NCBI GenBank assembly: GCA_022695795.1
Contig: MU404088.1
Span: forward strand, 1 to 64,000
Length of the DNA: 64,000 nucleotides
Source: Biscogniauxia marginata
Taxonomy: Eukaryota > Ascomycota > Sordariomycetes > Xylariales > Xylariaceae
Direction: 5' to 3'
Each line of letters starts with the position of its first letter. Positions within the stretch are counted from its first letter, which is position 1. Below the pieces are notes generated by a model. That model was not told where the DNA came from. It saw only the letters and a list, made by a program, of their open reading frames with translations, and did not search any database. Made by a program: the position numbers and the translations under genes. This document shows positions 33,467 through 45,463 of this stretch, in pieces.

Positions 33467-34315
33467 TAGCTTCGCTCCTTACACCTTTTTTTTGAAATTC
33501 CTTTTAGTTAAGGTGTTGCTGCTTACTTTCGGGTGAGAGTTGGTGGGGGGCTTGGACGAAAGAAATGGCAAAAAAAAAGGGCCAGACAGAAAGACGGGCG
33601 GTGTTCTAGGTTTGCTTGATTTGGTGTGTCGAGATGACTTGGACGTCTTAAGTGGCAAGCCAAGCCAAGTCTCGAGTCCTTTTTAAATCTGTGACCCATA
33701 ATCCGCCCACCCTAGCTGGAACGCATGCAGGACGTTTATTTTCTCGCCCTGCTTTGCGAATCGGAACTCATATGCGTTTGTATGAATAAAGGAAAACACC
33801 GAAATGATAGCATAAATTAGAAAGAGAGGATAGAGAAGCCAAGAGCCAATCTTAGTTTGGTGTGGGAGACAACGAATGAGAAGATAGCTCCAATCGAGCA
33901 AGTGGCCCTTGATTTCTTGAACATTGCCTCCTACCAACAAGTCAGGGCACGTAGATGTCTCTGGTCTAAGGAAATATTAAGTGGTTGGACTCCTAACACT
34001 ACGCTGGAATATCGTTGCGATGTGGAAAAATTTCGGTTACTTTATTCGTTGATTGGTCGACCTCTCATAATTCCACGTTACTATATAGTCTACCCCTAGG
34101 TAGGTAGAACTGACTACTTCGTTCAATCATCTGCATCAACATTATAATTCAGTCGATATCAGACACAAAGCCAACTCCCCACTCCGCATCCCAGGCTCTA
34201 TCTAGTATAGGATCTCTTTTTTTCGCTTTTCCGGCCCACCTCCCGAGTTCCTCCAGGCGTGGTGTAGTTATAAATCAAGCCACATCACCATGTCCGTCCG
34301 AAGCCCCTCATATTC
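33467..34315. other. Convergent spacer RPN12 / alpha-COP
   Basis: About 850 bases holding two 3' untranslated regions. A short CCTAGGTAGGTAG tract is at about 34096. No gene supported. Confidence 0.5.
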
Positions 34316-37300
34316 TTACGCAAACAGCTTCAATCCACTGCCGTGTTTGCCAACCTCGCATACTTCGCACACGATACACACGGTACCCTTGTACTTCTGG
34401 TGGTACTTGGATCCGTCGAAGGCGCACTCCTCGTATGCCGTGCCGCTGTAGATGGGAGTGTGGCTAGCCGCACAGATCTCAAACTCGGCGAATTGGTCAT
34501 ACTCGATCTCTACTGTATCATGTGGGTTACGCTCGCATTGCGCTTTGACCCTCCGAGCCTATGGAATCGAGTCAGCCATAATTCAAAAATAGACATAATA
34601 TGAACACATTACTTACACTTTCAAGAATTCTGTTAGCACCGCCATTGGCCAAAATACGGTTTGCAAAGCTCAAAGCCGAGCTGTAGTTCTTGCTTCTCGA
34701 CGCGAGGTTCATCGCGTTCAAGAGAGCCAGTTGGCGGTGAGGAACTTCAATTTTGGGAATCGTAAAATATGCTGATAGCTCGAGGCTTCGCTTGAGCAAT
34801 TCAGGGTTGCCATTCACGGCTTCTGGTGTGCCCAGTCTTCTTCGTGCGAGCTCAATCGACATGGCTACCGTGTATTCAGCGGCAGAAGTAACCAACTTCT
34901 TGGCCTCCGCTACCTCGCTTTCGCTCGAAACAGCGTTGGCAATGAGCGCATGTAGAATACCCTTGAAGATTCGCACGCCATCCTCAAGCTTGTTGGCCTT
35001 CATTGTATCATAACCCTGTTGAAGGTCATTGGATGCGAGGTGTTCTAAGTCTCGGGGAATCAGAGGCAGAACTTTTCTAGGATCTGTCTCTTCTACGGTC
35101 CGACGAACGTAGTTGATAAGGGGCGGTAGGCCGGCAGATGCCGGAAGGTAGGTTTTTGATGCCGAGTAAATCTCCATGAACCGTGGCTTGAGCGGCGCAA
35201 AGTTGACGGCGCCTACTTGACGGTTGAGCAAATTCATGGCTGACTCAAAAGAGCCAGCAGCGATGTGATCGGCCGCCAAAGGCGAATTGCGAGCCCACAA
35301 ATCAGCCTCGCTGCTACCAGCACCTCCTGCATCGGCGCTTTCGACGTTCACAAAATCACTGTCTGCTTCTGGGGCGATGTCATCGCCCAGGTCCCAGCCC
35401 GCTGCATCCTCGTCATCGTCAGCTTCTAGTGCGCCATTGCGTTTCGCTACCGCAACATCGTCAGCTGCCTCGTCGAGGCCGAACCCATTAGTCTCCGCTA
35501 CCGGTTCTTCCTCAAGGGTCATGCCTTCTAGCTGACCAGCGAGAGCCTTCTCAAAGAACGATTGCGAAGTTGCTTTGGTCGGCCAATTTGCCTTGTAAGT
35601 AGGCACAACTGGTTTTGCGGGCGCCGTGGCCTCTCCAAATTTAGGAGTGGTTAGTTGGTCCTCCGTGACACCAGTCACTTCCAAAATCGATTGACACTCT
35701 TCTTCGAGGCCGTGAGCTTTAGCAGTCATGTAGGCAAGAGGATCTGGGTAGCTGTCAGTTAAGCTCGTCATGCAAAGTGAAGATCAGCTTACATAAATCA
35801 ACTTCTTTGAATAGTTGTATCCTATCCTCAACTTCACCTAGGTATAGCGCATTTTGGAATCTCGCTGTAAAGTCACCACGATGCTCGGCAATCTTGGCCA
35901 TTCTCGCTAGTTTCGAATGATCGCCAGTCGAGAGATATAAAAACGACAACTTGTCAAACTGCTTGAGCTTCTGATATGCCATCTCAACCACTTGATGGTT
36001 TCCATGGGCTAGTGCCTCAGCTCCCAACCTTGACCACAGTTTCGGGCGGTCCAGCTCCTTGGCCATCTCTAGAGCCACATCCAAGTTACCGCATTCTATG
36101 GCAAGCTCAAAACGAGTTGTTGGGTCTTGTACGAACTGCAGTGCAATCTCTGGGTATCCCTTCTTTTGCAGGTAGGAGATAATGGATTGACCGACGAGGC
36201 TTGAGGTGCGTATAATGTGCAACATTTCCTCGTAGTTTCGCTTGACTAAGGAAAGCTTGAATCGGTACTCGGTAGGATCGATATGAAGAACCTTCGGTTT
36301 AGCAGCACGATCAAGGCAGTACACATTTCTACCCTTTACCCTTACAAGATATACCGTCTGATCAAGTGTTCTCACAATGCCATTGTCGCCGTTCATGAGA
36401 GTGTACTTGATATGGTTGAGGGTGGAATATAGTAGAACACCTGCATCATCCCAAGTTGCGCTCTTGATTCGAATAGTCTCGTGTAATGTGCTGACCTGCT
36501 CGAGCGTTTTAGTTACGATGGTGACGTTGTGCTTGCTTAATAGTGCGGCGTGAAGACCGTCATTAGACCAGACAACGTATTTCACCCCATTAACAGACAG
36601 CTCAGCGATGCTTTTCTTCTGTTGGATATCATAAAGATGAACAGTAGTAGGGGTGATTATAAGTAGATTCCCAGTGCCGCCAAAGTAGATGTCGGTGGTT
36701 CCGATAGGAGGCTTGAACGATCGTGCGGTGTTATTAGACAGGTCCTTGATGTCTACAGTCTGAGTAGACGTGTTTAGAACGGCAAATCGGTTTCGGGCTA
36801 CGAAAATGGCGGAGTTTCCCTGGCCACGTTTCGAATCGGTCGCATCCAGTGCGCCAGAGCCATCCCGAGGCAAGTTGATGAGCTCGTATGAACCGCCATC
36901 GGAAGGTGATGTGACGAGTACCGACCGCTCAGCCGGGTTGTACGACAGCGTCCGAGGAGGAACCCAAGCACTACCTAATCGCTTCAGGGACAGCAGAGTC
37001 GGGCTCTCTGCATTCTTCTGGAAATCATACGAGCGGACATGCTTCTCCTTGGTGATGAAGAAGAGCGCATTCTGGTGAACGGTAGATGCCGGGCGCTCCC
37101 TCTCCAGCTTAAACACCATCACACCATTGTCATGCCCAGCAGCAAAGAGGTTGATTTCCGGATGCGCGGCGATAACCCAGAACCGGTCATTTTCTCTCTT
37201 GAAAGACTGAACGGCGGTACGTTTTTGCGAATCCCATACGCGAATGGTCTTGTCCTCGCCACAGGACAGAATCAGATCTTGGTGCGGATGGAACAAACAG

Positions 37301-38277
37301 CCAGATGCGTTCTGGAAATGTCCACGGCAGGTATCGACTTCCCAAGCTTTCGTTTCACTGAAGCGCCATAGCTTGACCAGGCGATCGTCGCCGGCCGAGA
37401 CAATGTGGGGAGCGGTGGGGTGGAAAGAGACCCAGTTGACACCGCGATCGTGACCCTCGAGTACGAACTTGACCATTGCGTCGGTATTACCGAACATATC
37501 CGTCTGCTGCGCGTTCGACCGAGCGACCTGGTCTTCGAAGGACATGGAGGTCGGGGCCGAGTGCTTCTTTCGCAGGCCTGAGATGTCCCAGACTCGGACG
37601 GACTGGTCGAGGGATGCGGATACGACGAGGTCCTCTTTAGGATGGAATTGGGCACACATTACGTAGTGGTTATGGCCCGTCATGGTGCAGACTAGAGCTT
37701 GTGTCAGCGCGAGGATCTCGCCTTGGGGAGGCCATTTCATCATCGAGTCGTACTTAGCGAGCGATTCTGCCAGTTCCATATTCGAATGGTCTGGTCGTCA
37801 GAGGCGGAAATGATCCAAGGAAGCTCATGATGGAAGAAGACGGTTCGCACGTAGTCCAGGTGGCCGTTCAAGGTGAAGAGGCACCTTCTCGTCTGGTAGG
37901 ACCAGACCTTGATCTTGTAATCATCGCCCCCGGAGACGAAGAGTGGTTGTGTCTTGTGGAAGTCAATGCCTCTCACGGGGCCGTCGTGTTCTTCGAACCG
38001 GTCAATCAAAGTTCCCATACGGTAGTCCCATAGCTGAATGGTGGAGGAGTGCAGAGAGACGAGTATCCATGGTCTGATGCTCCCCAAGTCAGCACGGATA
38101 CAACAACAAGAACGGCAAGATAGAAGATGGAGAGAGACACTGACCTCTTTGGGTGAAAGGCTATACCCTTCGCTCTCGAAGACTTGGATTCAAACTACAA
38201 GCAGGACGTCAGCAAGCCGAGACAACAACATGCGACCAGCTCGGGAGACACCAATGGGTATGCACCTTCGTTAACAT
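34316..38277 (-). CDS. COP1: Coatomer subunit alpha (alpha-COP)
   Basis: Six exons (38266-38277, 38145-38194, 37754-38073, 35793-37691, 34617-35743, 34316-34558) give 1216 residues, the normal length. Alpha-COP is the large propeller subunit of COPI, which coats Golgi vesicles and binds dilysine cargo for return to the ER. The first exon encodes only MLTK. WD blades follow ([75 protein letters not shown]), then a second propeller, an alpha-solenoid ([20 protein letters not shown]) and the C-terminal domain ending [14 protein letters not shown] (here [20 protein letters not shown]). One intron (35744-35792) has two candidate acceptors 8 bases apart; only the downstream CCCAG restores [15 protein letters not shown]. 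Divergent from UGGT. Confidence 0.97.
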
Positions 38278-39229
38278 TCCCGAGGAGGCCTGCATTGTGG
38301 GCGGTGGTGAGAGGCGCAGGAAGCCCCTAAGCTTGGGTCATGAATGTGAGGGGGGTTGGCAGCTACTAAAGATGGTCAATGGAGAGAAGTGAAGGGTAGT
38401 GGGATCATCAATGCTGTATTGGCGGGATGGTCGACAATTGAGGCTCCTCCGGTCTGCTGCAAGGTGGTTTTAATTATCGACAACACCAGCCGTTGCTGTC
38501 CTTTCCGCAATTCACAAGGCCCAAAAGTTGCTAGGCTGTGTGTGCCCATGCAAAAAGTTGGTCTGTGCCGCGGGCAATACCTAGCGCTGGCTTTTATTTT
38601 TGGTCACTAGCGGAACGGAACAACTTAATTGTCAAGAGGTAGAGCCGGTAGGTAGAGGTACCTCCTAAGGTAGGTAGGTACATGTACTAGGTATTTCATC
38701 CTATCCTGGATCAGGCCTATCAGACCGCCTAATGATATGTACTTAGTCCCCCCCCCACCCCCCTAAAACAGGGATGCGACGTGATCCTTGGAGCTCAAAG
38801 CTAAGGTACCCCCTACTATGTACCTACCTAGTATACTAAGCTCTGATTGGTTGGCTTTTATTGAATTGTCCATGTGTTCAGTTCAATTGCTTCAAAATTC
38901 ACTTACACCATTGAACTAAAACTACGTACCTAAGGTACTGAGGCTACGTTACGTAGACGAGCTTCTTCTACTAATTAATACATATCGACAAAAGAGTGCA
39001 AAGAAGCCACTTTGCATCTTCCCAAGGAGTTGAGCTCCAAAGTTATCCATCGATTCGCCTTTATCTGATTTATCGTCTCTTATACTATAAACCCATGACT
39101 TTGCGAAATCATTAGATTGGAGCTTTGCGATAGCTCGAGCTCCTTGTCGCCTGCCCCTCCACCGCGTCGGCGCGCAAGCTCCCTCGTACTCGACTTGGGC
39201 TAGAGACCGACAACACCATTTCTGTGATC
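38278..39229. promoter_or_regulatory. Divergent promoter interval, alpha-COP and UGGT
   Basis: About 950 bases between two divergent secretory-pathway genes. It contains TAGGTAGGTAC/GTACCTACC tracts at 38645-38696 and 38818-38834 and a C-run at 38750-38763. I cannot name an unfolded-protein-response element with confidence. Confidence 0.45.
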
Positions 39230-42200
39230 ATGATTAGGTTCCTCCAACTGCCGTGTGGCCTTGCCGCCACTCTGCTAGCTGCTATTTGTTTCAATTCTGG
39301 CTATGCCGCCGCCGGGCCATCGGTCCATGTGGCCATGAAAGCTGCCTTTCCTGCTCCGCCATATCTCATCGAGCTTTTGTGAGCCTACGTATAGACCTTG
39401 ACTTTCTTGAATGCCAACTAATAATGTACAGAGAGACGGCCGCGGGCGAGAACGAAACCTCCTATTTCCCACTACTCGATCAGATTGCAGATGGCTCCTT
39501 CGCTAGTGCCAAGACAGACAAAGAGCTATATGAGAGATTCCTAGAGGTCCTGTGGCAGGGTGGCCATATAAACACCCCAGAGGCCTTGTCTACATTCAAG
39601 CTCGCGCTCTCAGTGAGGTCTGCTGCTCCGAGAATCGAGGCGCACTACCAATATTACGATACTGCTGCAGCGCCGTCCTTAGGGGACGCCAAGGATAATT
39701 GTGCGGAATGGGTGCTTTTGAATGAGAACCAATATTGCTCGGCTGCTCTCGTCCAAGCTGACGGACACATCCAGGGAGACCTGTATGTGCCATTCGTAAC
39801 TGTTTGGGAGTATTGACTTATACCGATTTTAGACAACTACGAACATTACCATTTGATCGCACTTTGGGTAATGGCCATGAAGCAATTTTATACGCGGATA
39901 TCACGAAACCCGGGTTCGGGTCCTTTCATAGGAGCTTAGCCGATATGGCTCGAAGGGGTGAGATCTCTTACCGCCTGCGGTATCGTATCGACCAGCGAGG
40001 AGAATTTGAGCCGCTACCGGTTAGTGGATACGGCGTAGAACTTCAGCTCAAACGAACAGATTATATCGTTATCGACGATCGTGAAGCTGAGGGGGCTGGG
40101 GCTAGAGGAGCTAATAAGAATCCTGCAGTTGCTGAAGTTGTGCTCGATACTGAAGAAGAGGTTACTGATCTCAAACCACTATCTAGCTCCGAGCTGGCGT
40201 CTTTAGGGCTCAAAGCTGGTTCTTTTATCATGCAGAGTGAAGATCCATTCCAGACCCTAATCAAGTTGACCCAAGACTTCCCCAAGTTCTCTACATATAT
40301 TGCGGCTCATAATGCTTCGGATGCCTTCACGGCAGAGCATCGTTATAATCGAGCTTCAAGAGTGCCTGCCGGCGTGAACGTGCTATGGATCAATGGAGTT
40401 CAGCTAGTCGAACGGCAAATCGACCCTCATACGCTTGTTGACAGTATTCGGCGGGAAAGGAAGTTCATCAAAGGTGTGACAGATCTAGGCCTGACGGGAA
40501 AGGAGGCTATATCTTTGCTTGGCAATCGCGAAGTAACTATGGCCAAAGCCGACGATGAACCCCGCCGGTTTGACTGGCGGGATGAAATTGAAGACGGCAG
40601 GGTCATAATATGGCTCAACAACATAGAAAAGGATAGGCGATATGCAGATTATCCCACAAACCTGATGGCGGTAAGTAGACTTCAAATATCTGAGAGGTCA
40701 AATAGGGTCAGCGATGTCACTAATTACCTGCTTGTAGCTTATGCAAAGAACCTACCCCGGTCAGATCCCTCCGATTCGCAAGGACATGTTTAATCTAATC
40801 CTTCCGGTCGACTTCACCAGTTCGGATGATCTAGCCTTGATTGTTGAACAGATCCAAGCATTTATCAAGCGACAACTTCCTGTCCGGTTCGGATTGGTTC
40901 CCCTGACTTCTACCAAGGAGGCCGAAAACCGAGCAAAGGTGGTATACCATCTACTCGAGAACTATGGGTTAGCCAGCGTCATGTCGTATCTGGAGTCTTC
41001 CAGAATGGGGAAGCAGACCGCCCAACTTGACCAGGAAAACTTTGACAAAGCTATCAAGGATAGGACGCTGAGGGCAGAAGCAACGCCTCTTCCATTCAAT
41101 AAAATTGTCGAATCGGACTATCACGAAAAACAAATCGAACTTGCAAAGCATTGGATAGAACGGCTCGATGCGGATACCGCGGTGCCCCCAGTATTTCTAA
41201 ATGGATTTGCTATTCCACGGGAAAAGGGATGGCTTCAGAACATGAGTATGAGGCTTTCGGCTGATCTACAAATTATTCAGCAAGGGATTTTCACGGGTAC
41301 AATAGACGATGATACGTGGATTCCTGGGTTGTTCTTGGAAAATGTGCCAGCCCGACGCAACCTCTATATCTTCCCGGACGACGACAATATTCTGACGGTC
41401 CTAGACGTGAACAAGATCTACACCGAACATGATGATCTTTTTAGTCAGGTTCCTGTCCTCGGCGCGAGCGAAGATTCTAGCAAAGAAACCTGGGCTGCTC
41501 TCACCGTTGTTGCGGATTTGACTAACAAGCAGGGGCTTTCACTTCTATTATCTGCTCTATCATTCCGTCGTAACAACCCTGGCGTCCGCCTTGACATCGT
41601 TAACAACCCCCTGACGATCGAAAAAGCTCACGAGGTCAATGTACTCCTTAAGAAAGATGTAAGCAGGCTTCTTGAAGTTGAGAATATGGAGACATTGGAA
41701 GTCCTCATCTCAGCTGGCAATAATATACAAGACGACAGCTATAATAATGCCCTGTCACGGTTTTTGACAACTGTCGGGATCACAGCAGGGGCTCAACTAC
41801 TCATTCTCAATGGGCGCATAGTTGGACCAATCCCTCCCCAGTCGCCATTTAAGGAAAATGACTTCTTGCAACTTTTAGAATTTGAGCAGTCGACGCGAAT
41901 CCTGCCTGTCTACAAAGCAGTAGAGATCTTGGGCCTAACGGATAAGATCTCGGATCCTCTTGCTGCCGCGAAGCTCACATCACTTACCGCCCTATCTACT
42001 ATTTCAGACTTGCCCGAAGGGATTTTTGAGGCGGCCCCAACTCTAAGAACAACTATGTACGACAATTGGAACTCGACTTATACTACGATCGATGTTGGTG
42101 ACGAATCAACTGCAAATATCCACTTCATTGCCGTCCTGAATCCTACTAGCGAAATAGGTCAGAAATGGGCGCCCATCCTGAAAGTTCTATCTGAGCTAGA

Positions 42201-43896
42201 TGGTGTGTTTATGCGCATTTTCCTGAACCCTAGAGAAAAGATGGAAGAGCTCCCTATCAAACGATTTTACCGATATGTCCTTGACTCGCAACCAGTTTTT
42301 GACGAGGCCGGAAAGGTCTATTCCCAAGGCGCAACCTTCAAAGGGCTACCGTCCGAGGCGCTTCTCAACCTTGGAATGGACGTCCCTCCCGCTTGGCTGG
42401 TAGCAGCGAAGGAATCTATCAATGATCTGGATAACCTCAAGCTTAGCTCGATCAAATCGGACGTGGACGCCATTTATGAACTTGAGCATATTCTTATTGA
42501 AGGTCACTCAAGGGAAGCTTCAGGTAACCCGCCTCGAGGAGTACAGTTATTGCTTGGTACAGAACGTGATCCACACTTTGCTGACACGATCATCATGGCA
42601 AATATTGGTTATTTCCAATTCAAAGCAAACCCTGGTCACTACAATATTCATCTAAAAGAAGGGCGAAGCTCGGAGATATTCGACATCATCAGCGTTGGCG
42701 CAAAAGGTTACGATGCGGTACCTGGTGATCAAGGTACTGAAGTCGCTCTCATGGACTTTCGAGGAACAACTTTGTATCCACGACTCGTGAGGAAGCCTAG
42801 CATGGAGCTTGAGGATGTTCTCGAAGACAGCAGCTCCGATGGCGGGGGTGATCTTCTCTCCCGTAGTCTCAAATTTGCCGAAGGAATCCTAGGTGGCTCG
42901 AAGTCTAAGCCAAAATCTATATCAGCCGAAGTTCATGCAGAAATCAACATCTTCTCGGTTGCTAGTGGTCATCTCTACGAACGTATGCTCAACATTATGA
43001 TGGTCTCTGTGATGAAGAATACCAACCACACGGTTAAGTTCTGGTTCATTGAGCAGTTTCTTTCTCCATCATTCAAGGAATTTATACCACATCTAGCGGA
43101 GGAATACGGGTTTAAATATGAGATGGTGACGTATAAGTGGCCGCATTGGCTTCGGCAACAAAAGGAGAAACAGCGTGAGATCTGGGGCTACAAGATTCTC
43201 TTCCTCGATGTTCTCTTCCCTCTCTCGCTTGACAAGGTCATCTTCGTCGATGCAGACCAGATTGTCAGGACTGATATGATTGACCTTGTCAATTATGATC
43301 TACAAGGTGCGCCTTATGGCTTTACACCCATGTGCGACTCACGCACCGAGATGGAGGGCTTCCGCTTCTGGAAACAAGGGTACTGGAAGAATTATCTCCG
43401 TGGCCACCCGTACCACATCTCAGCACTGTATGTCGTGGATTTGCGTCGCTTCAGGCAGCTTGCCGCTGGTGACCGACTTCGGCAACAATACCACCAATTA
43501 TCTGCCGACCCAGGTTCTCTCTCCAATCTCGACCAGGATCTACCCAATCACATGCAGTTTGTGATCCCAATACACAGCCTACCACAGGAGTGGTTATGGT
43601 GCGAGACATGGTGCAGTGATGAGAGCCAGAAGGAGGCGCGAACCATCGATCTGTGCAACAACCCGCAGACCAAGGAGCCCAAGCTTGATCGGGCGAGAAG
43701 ACAGGTTCCCGAGTGGACCGTGTACGATGACGAAATCGCGGCCTTGCGTCGTAGTCGAAAAGGACTGCCCATCGACAGCAAGGCGGCCGGTGGGGATAGA
43801 ACTGAGAAGGTACTTGACGAGGATGAGAAGAACCCTAAAAGTAGACGTTTCGAAGAGGATTTAGATGCCAAGACAAGAACTAAAGATGAGCTATAG
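39230..43896 (+). CDS. UDP-glucose:glycoprotein glucosyltransferase (UGGT)
   Basis: Exons 39230-39378, 39432-39782, 39833-40670 and 40738-43896 give 1498 residues. UGGT is the ER-lumen folding sensor: it re-glucosylates N-glycans of misfolded glycoproteins so that calnexin rebinds them. The ATG at 39230 opens a signal peptide (FLQLPCGLAATLLAAICF). The long N-terminal part corresponds to the thioredoxin-like/beta-sandwich folding sensor (LLDQIADGSFASAKTDKELY, HEAILYADITKPGFGSFH, VLWINGVQLVERQIDPHTLV). The C-terminal GT24 domain (about residues 1185-1450) begins INIFSVASGHLYERML and has the metal-binding DAD (1284-1286) in KVIFVDADQIVRTDM, then GFTPMCDSRTEMEGFRFWKQ and LDQDLPNHMQ. It ends in KDEL, an ER-retention signal. 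Intact and of normal length. Confidence 0.97.
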
Positions 43897-44491
43897 AGGT
43901 TCACTAGGTATATAAAAATCAAATGTCCCACTGTTAACTATAATATCTCCGAGGACAAGGAAATGGGTAGGTGGTGCTCCCTGGGGTGAGGTTCGCCTCA
44001 GCCCCTATAAGGTATTCCACCGGAGCGGAGGCCCCACAATTTCCCCGGCTGGGGAGATAGTGGGACGGTGGGACGGTAGACGGTGGGAGGAACCGCATCG
44101 AAACTGGATTATAAATAGGCCAATCAGAATTGTCGTCGTTGGCTAGATGATTGGGCCACGGTGCATGTTTAGTCAGCCTATCAAGCGATCCACCTTAGCC
44201 GCTACTACTCAATCATCATTACATATCCACAGTAACCAACCATCCTCATCGTCGCCACACATTTTCTAACCTCGTATTACCCTTTATAGTGCGTAGGTAT
44301 TCACGACCTCACCGTCCCACCCCCAAACATACGTCACCAGGTTTAAATCTAAGCACACACACACACACATATACATTTCATCATCATCCCCACAATTTTA
44401 AATCATATCCAAGGAGCGAGAAAAAAAGGAAGAGAAGAATAAAAAGGGGGGAAGAAAACCCCTCGTTGTTCACTAACACGAAACAAAACAA
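43897..44491. other. Intergenic, UGGT 3' end and hydrolase promoter
   Basis: About 600 bases between two co-oriented genes. A short (AC) run at 44355-44368 and an A/G-rich leader just before the next ATG are visible. No gene seen. Confidence 0.5.
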
Positions 44492-45463
44492 ATGGAGCTC
44501 GGCGTCTCGGTGCTGCCGCCCATAACCGCACACACGCACACCATCGTGTTCCTGCATGGGCGCGACGACACGGCGCGCAACCTGGCGGACACGCTGTTCT
44601 GGTCGCGGGACTCGTACCGGCGGTCGCTGAAGGACATATTCCCGTCCGTGCGCTGGGTGTTCCCGCAGTCCGAGATGCGCCCTTGCGAGAGCGACGGCGG
44701 CATCGAGCGCTCCCAGTGGTTTGACATCTGGAACCCGCTCGACTTCTCGGACCGCGAGGAGCTGCAGGCGCCCGGCCTGCGCGAGAGCGTCATGAGCATC
44801 CGCCGCATCGTCGCGCGCGAAGCCCGCAGCGTCGGCGGCCTGAGCAGGGTCGTGCTCGGTGGTATTAGCCAGGGAGGAGCTGCCGCCGTGCACGTGTTCA
44901 TCAACCTGCCGCTCGACGATACGCAGTTGCCCCCTTCGCCGGCTATCAGCCCGGCTACTGCTGCTGATGCGCCTGCTAGCCCACCCGACGTCGGCGCGGA
45001 TGATAGCGTGATGGGCGACGACGACGACGACGACAACATCGTTGTCGTCGAAGGCGGCACGGCGACAACCTCGACGGCGACGACGCCCCCGCCGCGCCTC
45101 GCCGCCTTCGTCGGGTTCGCGTGCGGGCTGCCGTTCCCGGGGGGCACGCTCGAGGAGACGCGCGAGGTGCTCGGGCTGCCCGGCGCGGCGCCCAGCGACG
45201 AGGTGGTGCGGCGCACGCCGGCGTTCCTGGCGCACTGCGCCGACGACCCCGTCGTCTTCGTCGAGTACGGCAAGCAGCTGCGCGGCGCGCTGCGCGACTT
45301 CGGCGTCGCCGACGTCGCCTGGCGCGAGTACGAGGACGGCGGGCACTGGGTCAACTCCCCGCGCGGCGTCGACGACCTCGTCGAGTTCCTGCGCGCCCAG
45401 GGCCTGCCGGCGGCGCTGCCGCCGAGGCCGTACGCGGGGAGCATCAGCATGAGTCCCGATTAA
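44492..45463 (+). CDS. Acyl-protein-thioesterase/carboxylesterase-like alpha/beta hydrolase
   Basis: A single-exon frame of 323 residues. It belongs to the phospholipase/carboxylesterase (abhydrolase_2) group, whose best-known members remove palmitate from protein cysteines in the cytosol. Visible: the oxyanion-side TIVFLHGRDD (about residue 24), the nucleophile elbow GISQGG with Ser126, the acid in HCADDPVV (Asp251 or 252) and the base in DGGHW (His285). Unlike short Apt1 proteins (about 230 residues), a low-complexity insertion of about 65 residues, Ala/Pro/Ser-rich with a run of aspartates (GDDDDDDN), separates the elbow from the next strand. Fungal genomes carry several such paralogues with unknown substrates. 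Very GC-rich codon use creates long antisense frames of 320 or more codons, which I regard as shadows. Confidence 0.85.
   Translation: MELGVSVLPPITAHTHTIVFLHGRDDTARNLADTLFWSRDSYRRSLKDIFPSVRWVFPQSEMRPCESDGGIERSQWFDIWNPLDFSDREELQAPGLRESVMSIRRIVAREARSVGGLSRVVLGGISQGGAAAVHVFINLPLDDTQLPPSPAISPATAADAPASPPDVGADDSVMGDDDDDDNIVVVEGGTATTSTATTPPPRLAAFVGFACGLPFPGGTLEETREVLGLPGAAPSDEVVRRTPAFLAHCADDPVVFVEYGKQLRGALRDFGVADVAWREYEDGGHWVNSPRGVDDLVEFLRAQGLPAALPPRPYAGSISMSPD

Noticed and set aside
44384..45450. Long antisense open frames (320 and 325 codons) and shifted plus frames over the hydrolase gene
   Set aside because: They arise from very GC-rich codon use, contain Arg/Ala/Ser-rich low-complexity sequence and lack domains, while the 44492-45463 frame has a full catalytic triad.
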